A stretch of 43,013 bases of DNA from contig JAGHZQ010000059.1 of the NCBI GenBank assembly GCA_017746715.1, positions 1-43,013 on the forward strand. The letters run 5' to 3'. The translations under genes were made by a program, and so were the position numbers. Numbering within the stretch: position 1 is the first letter of the stretch; every line of letters begins with the position of its first letter. The DNA is from Cyanobacteria bacterium SBLK. Its GTDB lineage: Bacteria > Cyanobacteriota > Cyanobacteriia > Cyanobacteriales > Spirulinaceae. Below the pieces are notes generated by a model, which was given only the letters and a program-made list of their open reading frames with translations, was not told the origin of the DNA and made no database searches. Shown piece after piece: positions 24,376-30,961 of this stretch.

Positions 24376-25008
24376 ATGCGAATAAAAATTTGCGGTATTA
24401 CCAAAGTCGATCAAGGATGCGCGATCGCCAACCTCGGAGCAACAGCACTCGGATTTATCTGCGTTGAAACATCCCCTCGCTATCTATCCCCTGAAAAAAT
24501 TGGTGAGATTGTTCGGGCGCTCCCCTCGAGGGTTGATAAAATTGGCGTTTTTGTGAATGCAGAAGTCGATCGTATCGTAACGATCGCCAGCAATGCAGGT
24601 CTCACGGGAGTTCAACTCCACGGCGACGAATCTCCAGATTTTTGTCGGCAACTTCGATCGCAACTCCTGACGCAGGAAGTTATTAAAGCCTTGCGGGTTA
24701 AAGCGCCTGGGGATCTCGAAGGGATCGAGGATTATCAAGACGCGATCGATGCGTTCCTTCTTGATGCTTACCATCCCCATCAACGGGGAGGAACGGGAAA
24801 AACTCTCGATTGGCCGACACTGCAAGGCTTTCAACCCGCCAAACCTTGGTTGTTAGCCGGCGGACTGACTCCAGACAATATTCTCATTGCCCTCTCTCGA
24901 GTCAGTCCAGACGGCATTGACTTATCTAGCGGTGTCGAGCGATCGCCCGGGGACAAAGATATTGCTAAAGTTGCAAAGCTGCTCGAACGAGTCAAAAGTA
25001 AAGAGTAA
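24376..25008 (+). CDS. trpF: Phosphoribosylanthranilate isomerase
   Basis: 210 residues. It performs the third step of tryptophan synthesis from anthranilate, an Amadori rearrangement in a (beta/alpha)8 barrel. Hallmarks: KICGITK at residues 4-10 (catalytic Cys), GFICVETSPRYLSPE, VGVFVN-like IGVFVNAEVD, VQLHGDESPDFC, FLLDAYHPHQRGGTGKTLDW (catalytic Asp), LLAGGLTPDNI and GIDLSSGVERSPGDKD (phosphate-binding end). Normal length. It is divergent from the beta-lactamase-like gene and convergent with folE; the last codons form one arm of a long hairpin. Confidence 0.96.
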   Translation: MRIKICGITKVDQGCAIANLGATALGFICVETSPRYLSPEKIGEIVRALPSRVDKIGVFVNAEVDRIVTIASNAGLTGVQLHGDESPDFCRQLRSQLLTQEVIKALRVKAPGDLEGIEDYQDAIDAFLLDAYHPHQRGGTGKTLDWPTLQGFQPAKPWLLAGGLTPDNILIALSRVSPDGIDLSSGVERSPGDKDIAKVAKLLERVKSKE

Positions 25009-25051
25009 CGAGTGGAGAGTTAATTTTCATTATCGATACTTTTGACTCGTT
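24986..25051. terminator. Long hairpin between convergent trpF and folE
   Basis: AACGAGTCAAAAGTA (24986-25000) and TACTTTTGACTCGTT (25037-25051) are perfect 15-bp arms with a 36-base loop. The left arm is inside trpF codons and the right arm ends 14 bases before the folE stop codon. Probably a bidirectional termination or 3'-end stabilising structure. Confidence 0.6.
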
Positions 25052-25065
25052 TACCCATTACTTCC

Positions 25066-25800
25066 TTAAAAATTGGGCTGATGGCGAATTAAACTCAAGA
25101 ACTCTTCGCGAGTTTTTTGCTCGTCTTGAAATACGCCGAGCATTGCACTCGTTACTGTCCAAGAACCGGGTTTTTGGACGCCGCGCATGACCATGCACAT
25201 ATGAGAGGCTTCCATGACGACTGCAACGCCTCGGGGTTCCAATACTTCTTGAATGGCTTCGGCGATTTGACGGGTCAAACGCTCTTGAACTTGCAAGCGA
25301 CGAGCGTACATTTCTACGATACGCGCTAATTTGCTCAGTCCGACAACTTTTTGATTGGGAATATAGGCAACGTGAGCGCGTCCCATAAAGGGCAGCATAT
25401 GGTGTTCGCAAAGACTAAAAAAGTCAATATCTCGGACGAGTACCATTTCATTATGCCCCTCGTCAAAAATTGCGCCATTAACGAGTTTTTCCAAGGATTG
25501 ATTGTATCCTTGCGTGAGAAATTGCATCGCTTCTGCTACCCGCTTGGGGGTTTTTAAGAGTCCTTCCCGTTCTGGGTCTTCCCCCACCCCTTCCAAGATT
25601 TTCCGCACGGCATCCATCATGTCTGCTTTGGCTGCATCCGCAGGGACGTTGCATGCAGCGTCCCTGCTTTGCTGGCCGTTATGGGTGGTGCGATCGGGAC
25701 GGGTCGTTAAATCTCGAGCGGGACTCTGACTCGTAAGATTGGTGCCATTGAAAGCAAGGGAGTTAGGACGGGTAGCCCCGTTGGAAGTAGCAATGGTCAT
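25066..25800 (-). CDS. folE: GTP cyclohydrolase I
   Basis: 244 residues from ATG 25800. It converts GTP to dihydroneopterin triphosphate for folate and pterins. Zinc ligands C131, H134 (CEHHMLPFMG) and C202 (SHMCMVMRG) are present, as is QERLTRQIAEAI. The catalytic domain starts about residue 60 (ADMMDAVRKILEGVGEDPER). The N-terminal ~60 residues are Ser/Thr/Asn-rich and non-conserved. Codons ~45-54 (SRDAACNVPA) come from a palindromic interspersed repeat that is otherwise intergenic. It is followed by convergent trpF; the SDR gene lies upstream on the same strand. Confidence 0.96.
   Translation of the reverse strand: MTIATSNGATRPNSLAFNGTNLTSQSPARDLTTRPDRTTHNGQQSRDAACNVPADAAKADMMDAVRKILEGVGEDPEREGLLKTPKRVAEAMQFLTQGYNQSLEKLVNGAIFDEGHNEMVLVRDIDFFSLCEHHMLPFMGRAHVAYIPNQKVVGLSKLARIVEMYARRLQVQERLTRQIAEAIQEVLEPRGVAVVMEASHMCMVMRGVQKPGSWTVTSAMLGVFQDEQKTREEFLSLIRHQPNF
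25641..25668. repeat. Palindromic GGGACGTTGCATGC-type repeat inside folE
   Basis: GCAGGGACG.TGCATGCA.CGTCCCTGC: a 28-bp near-perfect palindrome, in frame within the folE N-terminal extension. Related copies at 9927-9952 and 27977-28004 are intergenic. Confidence 0.75.
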
Positions 25801-25935
25801 AGTAAAGTGAGTAAAAAAATACGGTCGAAAAATAATGCCAAGGGGGAAATTCGTCAAGACAAGGCCGTGAAAAGTATTGGGACAAAGCCAGTGTTTTTGC
25901 AGGCTTTTTTATCTTTTACCCTTCACCCTTCCTCC

Positions 25936-26664
25936 TTACAAAGCCCCTCCACTAGGCATCAACGTAATATCCTCAACAACTGCTTGTTCTGGAAGCAGAG
26001 CAGCATGCAGAATGGATTGAGCGACAATTTCCGGGGTTAGCATAGCAGCGCGATCGAAATCGGCCCTTACGGTATCGGTATCCCAAATTGGGGTATTGAC
26101 GGAACCCGGAGAAAACGCAACAACGCGAATTCCGTTGGAACGTTCTTCAGCAGCAAGCGTTTTAGAAAGGGCGATCGCCCCTGCTTTGCTAACGCTGTAG
26201 GCCCCCCAACCGGGAAAAGGAGTTTTACCGGCAATAGAGGCAACATTGATAATCGTACCCCTACCACGATCGCGCATGGAAGGCAAAATCCCTAAAATAC
26301 ATTGGAAAACGCTCGTGAGATTGAGATCGATGACTTTTTGCCAATCGGCGAGAGGGGTTTCCCTTAAGGTTCCCGTATAGCCCATCCCTGCGTTGTTCAC
26401 CAAAATATCGATCGGAGCGAAATCGGCTGCGATTGCCTCGATTTCTGCTTTTACGCTCTCAACTTTTGCCAGATCCACAATATAGGCTTTGGCTTCAACG
26501 CCAAAGGTTTTTGCTTCTTCGACAACAGCTTGCAGCTTTTCCGGAGAGCGTCCGATTAGGGCGACATCAACTCCTGCTTTGGCAAAAGCAAGAGCGGTTG
26601 CTTTGCCAATCCCGCTGCTCGCGCCTGTAATGACAGCACGATTTTGATTTGAGTTGGAATTCAT
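25936..26664 (-). CDS. SDR family NAD(P)-dependent oxidoreductase
   Basis: 242 residues from ATG 26664. Rossmann cofactor motif TGASSGIGKATA (about residues 13-24), NNAGMG (~89-94), catalytic Ser in INVASIAG, and YSVSK (Tyr-x-x-x-Lys) near residue 156. R-rich loop GRSPEKLQ suggests NADPH preference. The substrate is unknown. The gene sits between folE and accA, an arrangement also known from Synechococcus elongatus next to the alkane genes, which makes a lipid-related role possible but unproven. Start codon context: no strong ribosome binding site. Confidence 0.92.
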   Translation of the reverse strand: MNSNSNQNRAVITGASSGIGKATALAFAKAGVDVALIGRSPEKLQAVVEEAKTFGVEAKAYIVDLAKVESVKAEIEAIAADFAPIDILVNNAGMGYTGTLRETPLADWQKVIDLNLTSVFQCILGILPSMRDRGRGTIINVASIAGKTPFPGWGAYSVSKAGAIALSKTLAAEERSNGIRVVAFSPGSVNTPIWDTDTVRADFDRAAMLTPEIVAQSILHAALLPEQAVVEDITLMPSGGAL

Positions 26665-26760
26665 CAAACCGTTAAAATCTGGAAATATTTGCAGGCCAAA
26701 TTTTTGAATTCGAGCAAGTTGCTCATCGATACCTTTCTCACTTAACCAAAGAAAGAATCG

Positions 26761-26790
26761 ATTGTCAATTCGCAGTTGTAAATTGACAAT
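26761..26790. promoter_or_regulatory. Inverted repeat upstream of the SDR gene
   Basis: ATTGTCAATT (26761-26770) and AATTGACAAT (26781-26790) are perfect 10-bp arms with a 10-base spacer, about 100 bases upstream of the SDR start and about 170 bases after the accA stop. Candidate operator or hairpin; no T run. The remaining ~260 bases between the genes show no coding. Confidence 0.4.
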
Positions 26791-26960
26791 TGCCCAATGA
26801 CGGTTGCTCGCTGGCGATTAACGCGTTCGCATCATGTAAGGACTCAGTCTATTCCCCGAACTCAAAAAAATTGTAAACAAATGTTACGTTTATTAGTATA
26901 GCAGTTTGGGGAACCCTCGTGGAGAGCTTGCTTATTTTTCAGTTTCCTATTTCCGCCTCC

Positions 26961-27935
26961 CTAACCCAGCTGAAATTTACCGATTTGCCGAAATTTTTGG
27001 TAGCGCAAATCCTTGCGCTGTTCGGGATTCAGAGCGAGTAGGGTTTCTAAATTTTGTTGCAGGGATTCTTTGAGAATGGCGGCGGCACCGAGGGGATCGG
27101 CATGAGCGCCGCTCGAGGGTTCGGGGAGAATAAGATCGAGAATCTCCAATTCTTTGAGATCGCGAGCGGTAATTTTTAAAGCGGCGGCGGCTTGAGGGGC
27201 TTTTTTCGCATCCTTCCAGAGAATGGCAGCACAGGCTTCGGGAGTGGCGACGGTATAGACGGCGTGCTCGAACATGAGCAGGCAATCCCCGACTCCAATC
27301 CCTAAAGCGCCTCCAGAGCCACCTTCGCCAATGACGGTACAAAGGATGGGAACGTCAAAGCCGAACATTTCTCGTAGATTGTAAGCGATTGCTTCTCCCT
27401 GCCCCAGTTTTTCGGCTTCTACCCCCGCCCAAGCTCCTGGCGTATCGATAAAGGTGAGGATGGGCATCCGGAAGCGATCGGCGTGTTCCATCAGCCGCAG
27501 GGCTTTGCGGTAGCCCCCAGGGGAAGCCATGCCAAAATTGCGGGCGACATTATCTTTGGTGTCCCGCCCTTTTTGATGTCCCATCATCACCACGGGCATT
27601 CCGTCCAACCTCGCAACGCCTCCCACGAGAGCGGGATCGTCACAGCCGCCGCGATCGCCGTGCAGTTCGAACCAATCGTCGCTAATGGCTTGGATGTAGT
27701 CCAAAGTGGAGGGACGGCGGGGGTGGCGGGCGAGTTGCAGCCGTTGGGAAGGGCTGAGCGTCGTAAAAATTTCTTGTCGCAGTTGTTCGGCTTTGGCTTC
27801 CAAGTCGTGAATTTCTTGAGAAACATCCACATTATTTTCCCGAGCGAGTTCGCGAATTTGGTCGATTTTCAACTCCAACTCGTTCAGGGGTTTTTCAAAA
27901 TCTAATAAAAACGGTCGATTTTTGGTAGCAGGCAT
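26961..27935 (-). CDS. accA: Acetyl-CoA carboxylase carboxyltransferase subunit alpha
   Basis: 324 residues. AccA pairs with AccD to transfer CO2 from carboxybiotin to acetyl-CoA, giving malonyl-CoA for fatty acid synthesis. Signatures: FEKPLNELELKIDQIRELAR at the N-terminus, LARHPRRPSTLDYIQAISDD, FELHGDRGGCDDPALVGGVA, NFGMASPGGYRKALRLMEHA, TFIDTPGAWAGVEAEKLGQG and CTVIGEGGSGGALGIGVGD (oxyanion loops). Length is normal. It lies downstream of aar in the same direction with a 70-base spacer filled by repeats, so it may or may not be co-transcribed. Confidence 0.97.
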   Translation of the reverse strand: MPATKNRPFLLDFEKPLNELELKIDQIRELARENNVDVSQEIHDLEAKAEQLRQEIFTTLSPSQRLQLARHPRRPSTLDYIQAISDDWFELHGDRGGCDDPALVGGVARLDGMPVVMMGHQKGRDTKDNVARNFGMASPGGYRKALRLMEHADRFRMPILTFIDTPGAWAGVEAEKLGQGEAIAYNLREMFGFDVPILCTVIGEGGSGGALGIGVGDCLLMFEHAVYTVATPEACAAILWKDAKKAPQAAAALKITARDLKELEILDLILPEPSSGAHADPLGAAAILKESLQQNLETLLALNPEQRKDLRYQKFRQIGKFQLG

Positions 27936-27939
27936 TCTT

Positions 27940-27974
27940 CAGTTATCAGTTATCAGTTATCAGTTATCAGTTAT
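27940..27974. repeat. Heptanucleotide tandem repeat (CAGTTAT)5
   Basis: Five perfect CAGTTAT units between accA and aar. This is the STRR class (short tandemly repeated repetitive sequences) described in heterocystous and other cyanobacteria. Confidence 0.92.
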
Positions 27975-27976
27975 CG

Positions 27977-28004
27977 GTAGAGACGTAGCATGCTATGTCC
28001 GTAC
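27977..28004. repeat. Palindromic GAGACGTAGCATGC-type repeat, copy 3
   Basis: GTAGAGACGTAGCATGC then TATGTCCGTAC: imperfect 28-bp palindrome with the same core as the copies at 9927 and 25641. It lies directly after the aar stop codon side and next to the STRR. Confidence 0.7.
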
Positions 28005-28005
28005 A

Positions 28006-29055
28006 TCAATTACCGAGGGAGAGTTGGTAGGGATTGAAGCCGTGTTTGCGAGAAGCATTACCGATTTTTTCCATTTTTTCTACGGTAATTTGATTGCGCC
28101 CCCAAGAAAAATTGGTATGCCATTGCTCGAATTCTAAAATCATGGCTTCGGCAAAACAGGCGAATAGCTGGCGATCGGGAACGTCCATTTCCACGATTTC
28201 CATGATCGTCCAATCGATATTGAGGGAATGTTCGACGATTCCGCCTTTGAGGACATAAACATCGGGTTGTTGAATTTTGGTATCTAAATTTTTGGGATAG
28301 CCCCCATCGATCAATAAGCACGGCTTTTTTAATGGGATTTCGCCAATGTCTACTCCCTTTGGCATGCTGGCAACCCAAACCACAATATCGGCAAGGGGGA
28401 GAGCTTCCTCGAGTCCGAGAATTTTACCGCGTCCGAGTTCGTCTTGCAGGTTTTGCAGGCGCTCTTGGTTGCGAGCGATTAACAATAAATCTTGCACGTC
28501 AGTCTTTTTGTCCAACCAGCGACAGACTGCACTGCCAATATCGCCGGTTGCCCCGCAAACGGCGATGGTGGCGCGAGAGAGGTCGATGCCAACTTTGGCG
28601 GCTGTTTCTTCGACTTGCTGACAAATGATATAAGCCGTGTGAGTATTTCCGGTGGTGAAGCGCGAAAAATCGAGTTCTACCCCCCGCACTTGCTTATTTT
28701 CTTTGAGATTGAAATTCTCGAAAATAATGGAGGAAAATCCGCCGAGGGCGGTAATTTGAATCTCATTGTCTTCTCGAGCGTATTTTTGAGTTCGCGCCAT
28801 CGCATTAAGGATTTTCCGAATGGCGGTTTTAATGCGGCGTTGGGAGAGCATTTCCGGCAGAAAGCAAGATTCGACGTATGCGCCTTTAATCGTTTGCCCC
28901 GTGGCACTGGTGACGCGAATATTATCATCGACGATTTGCGGAGGTGCAGAACACCAAAATTCCAAACCCTGATTGCCGTATTCGGGATATCCGAGTCGGT
29001 AGGCGACGGCTTGAGCGTGTTCTAGGCTAGTAAGATGACCGATAAGACCAAACAT
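28006..29055 (-). CDS. aar: Long-chain acyl-[acyl-carrier-protein] reductase
   Basis: 349 residues. It reduces acyl-ACP to fatty aldehyde with NADPH, the first step of cyanobacterial alkane synthesis. The NADPH-binding motif CGATGDIGSAVCRWL is near residue 165. LLIDGGYPKNLDTK, YVLKGGIVEHSLNIDW and RQLFACFAEAM follow; the Cys at about position 300 in that last motif matches the acyl-accepting active-site Cys of the Synechococcus elongatus enzyme. The N-terminal MFGLIGHLTSLEHAQAVA and the end FSWGRNQITVEKM are also typical. ado lies 149 bases upstream in the same direction, separated by a hairpin, so aar probably has its own promoter. Confidence 0.97.
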   Translation of the reverse strand: MFGLIGHLTSLEHAQAVAYRLGYPEYGNQGLEFWCSAPPQIVDDNIRVTSATGQTIKGAYVESCFLPEMLSQRRIKTAIRKILNAMARTQKYAREDNEIQITALGGFSSIIFENFNLKENKQVRGVELDFSRFTTGNTHTAYIICQQVEETAAKVGIDLSRATIAVCGATGDIGSAVCRWLDKKTDVQDLLLIARNQERLQNLQDELGRGKILGLEEALPLADIVVWVASMPKGVDIGEIPLKKPCLLIDGGYPKNLDTKIQQPDVYVLKGGIVEHSLNIDWTIMEIVEMDVPDRQLFACFAEAMILEFEQWHTNFSWGRNQITVEKMEKIGNASRKHGFNPYQLSLGN

Positions 29056-29150
29056 TGATTGCTTGCTATAAACCTCTTGGCAGGCGTAAATCGCTAAATT
29101 AATAAAAAGTAAAGACTTTTTAAGATACTATCAAAATTTTGGCGCAAAAG

Positions 29151-29176
29151 AGGGGCGATCGCATCGGATCGCCCCT
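29151..29176 (-). terminator. Hairpin between ado and aar
   Basis: AGGGGCGATC (29151-29160) and GATCGCCCCT (29167-29176) are perfect 10-bp arms with a 6-base loop, 28 bases after the ado stop. On the minus strand it is followed by CTTTTG. It probably terminates or attenuates ado transcription. Confidence 0.65.
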
Positions 29177-29204
29177 TTTCAGTTGCTCGAGGGTTCGATG
29201 AAAC

Positions 29205-29966
29205 TCAACTCACGCCAGCAGCAGACATTTTCATGAGTTCGGGACCGGAAAAACCAATATTAGATAAGGCTTCTCCATACTTATCCATAAATTCTTCGAT
29301 GAGTTCTTCTTTTTCCATCCCGAGGACGCGAGCATCTTCGGTGACTTGGTTGAGCATTTTCCAAATGAGAGGAAGGTTTTGCTTGTTCGCTTCCTCGAGT
29401 TCGGCTTTTGATGCCTCAAAGTTCTCTTTCAGCCATTGTTCGCCAAAGTTCAGGTGCTTGAATTCGTCTTGGACAACCCCCTCGGTAATCTTTCTGGCAA
29501 AGGGATCGGCAACGGGGATATAAATCTGGTAGGCTGCGATCGCAAAGGCCTCGATAATGAGCGATTGAATGAGGAAACAGGTGACGAGTTTGCCTTCTTT
29601 GTAAGCATTTTGGAAGTTGCCGTGGAGTTGGGAAAAATACTCTCTGGCAAAGTCCATATCCGCAGTGACGCTGAGGTTTTTGCCACATCGGGTAAAGCCT
29701 TTTTCATGACGTTTTTCCATTTTGGCAAGGTCGGCGAGCTTGGCTTTGTGGTCGGGTAACAGTTCGCCCATTGCCAGATAATTGTTGTGGGCTTCTCGTT
29801 CCCCTTCAATCACAATGGCGTTAATTCGGCTATATGCGTCTTTGTAAGTTTCGCTTGTAAAATCAGGTTGGGGTTCCGGTTCTTGTGTCTGTGCCTGTGT
29901 TTGTGCCTGTGTCTGTGTCTGTTTCGGTTCCTGTTCCTGTTCCGGACGAACTGCAAGTTCCTGCAT
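29205..29966 (-). CDS. ado: Aldehyde deformylating oxygenase with Gln/Thr-rich N-terminal extension
   Basis: 253 residues from ATG 29966, with AGGAG upstream. A ferritin-like diiron enzyme that converts fatty aldehyde plus O2 to alkane and formate. Expected ligands: E56, E84 and H87 (MEKRH), E139 (LIIEAFAI), E168 and H171 (DEFKH), each shifted by 24 from the Synechococcus elongatus numbering. The shift comes from a low-complexity N-terminus (QTQTQAQTQAQTQEPEPQP) encoded by a tgtgcc/tgtgtc-like hexamer repeat. The catalytic domain is otherwise conserved and ends MKMSAAGVS. It is followed by aar. Confidence 0.96.
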   Translation of the reverse strand: MQELAVRPEQEQEPKQTQTQAQTQAQTQEPEPQPDFTSETYKDAYSRINAIVIEGEREAHNNYLAMGELLPDHKAKLADLAKMEKRHEKGFTRCGKNLSVTADMDFAREYFSQLHGNFQNAYKEGKLVTCFLIQSLIIEAFAIAAYQIYIPVADPFARKITEGVVQDEFKHLNFGEQWLKENFEASKAELEEANKQNLPLIWKMLNQVTEDARVLGMEKEELIEEFMDKYGEALSNIGFSGPELMKMSAAGVS

Positions 29967-30325
29967 TGGTAACGGATCTCCTATTTTTTTTCTAAAATTC
30001 ACCCAATCCTAACGTTGCCGTCACGATGGGGTTGTCTGTCTCGAGAGACATTTTTAGTCTGGTTCGGGATATCGAGCGATCGCGAGTTCTGTTACTCGGG
30101 TTTCCTTCATCCCTATCTAAGACATACCATTCGGTTACATTTATTTATAATATCCGTTTGCCTTTACTGGGAACTCTCCTCGTCGAAAAAGAATAAACTT
30201 ATCGAATTCCCTCGCGATCGGCATAATTGCTTATCAGTCATCGTCCATCGAGCGATCGCGATGGGAGGGGGTAGGCGATCGCATTTTATCTTTTATAATA
30301 ATTTAAGATTTGAACGAGGACACCC
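29967..30325 (+). promoter_or_regulatory. Intergenic region between divergent ado and the DUF4079 gene, with a -10 box
   Basis: 359 bases with no recognisable gene. TATAAT at 30294-30299 lies 26 bases before the DUF4079 start and is a likely -10 element. A run of A residues (minus-strand sense) and the AGGAG site serve ado. HIP1 occurs repeatedly at 30233-30282. Confidence 0.45.
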
Positions 30326-30820
30326 ATGATTGAAGTTGTAAGAGGCATTTTGCTTCCTTATTTAGAGCCGATCGCGGCATGGTTTCGGACTCTAAACTTA
30401 CCCGAACCGATTATCCATTGGGGACATCCCTTAATGATGGGAATTGTTATTTTTGTTTTGGGGAGTTTTACGGCTTGGGTGGGTTGGCAAGGGCGAATTT
30501 CCCAAGATAAAGAAACTTCCATTCAAAATCGAAAATCCCATCGCAAACTAGCCCCGTGGTTATTCTTATTTATTTCTTTGGGTTACACAGGAGGCGTGTT
30601 ATCTTTAGTCATGCAAGAACAGTCTATTTTTGAGAGTCCTCATTTCTGGACGGGTTCTTTGGTGGTCTTTTTATTAGCACTGAATGGATTCATTTCTGCA
30701 ACTAAGTTTGGCGGGAATAAAGAAGCGTTAAAAGCAACCCATGCTTATTTGGGAAGTTTTGCTTTATTACTCATGTTTATTCATGCTTTTCTCGGTTTAA
30801 ATTTGGGACTGTCAATTTAA
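30326..30820 (+). CDS. DUF4079 family membrane protein
   Basis: 164 residues with four hydrophobic helices (approximately residues 35-55, 77-97, 109-127, 138-160). Conserved histidines in IIHWGHPLMMG, KSHRKLAPW, SPHFWTGSLV, KATHAYLGSFALLL and FIHAFLGLN recall cytochrome b561-like heme-binding bundles, and this family is restricted to phototrophs; heme binding is an inference. GAGG precedes the ATG. A terminator follows, so it is a single-gene unit. Confidence 0.88.
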   Translation: MIEVVRGILLPYLEPIAAWFRTLNLPEPIIHWGHPLMMGIVIFVLGSFTAWVGWQGRISQDKETSIQNRKSHRKLAPWLFLFISLGYTGGVLSLVMQEQSIFESPHFWTGSLVVFLLALNGFISATKFGGNKEALKATHAYLGSFALLLMFIHAFLGLNLGLSI

Positions 30821-30837
30821 TTGTTTATTTTTTGATG

Positions 30838-30869
30838 AATAGGCGGGTATAACTCGCCTATTTTTTTTT
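30838..30869 (+). terminator. Rho-independent terminator after the DUF4079 gene
   Basis: AATAGGCG (30838-30845) and CGCCTATT (30855-30862) arms with a 9-base loop, running into nine T residues. Confidence 0.93.
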
Positions 30870-30961
30870 AAGGGCTATTTTTTTGAGATCGATCGAAAAC
30901 TATACACGATTAGATCTAAAATATTGAGAATCTTGAAAAAAACAGCAAAAAATACAATTTT

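Noticed and set aside
30015..30329. Plus-strand frame of 104 codons before the DUF4079 gene
   Set aside because: Composition is unlike a protein, it overlaps the -10 box of the next gene and crosses HIP1 clusters.
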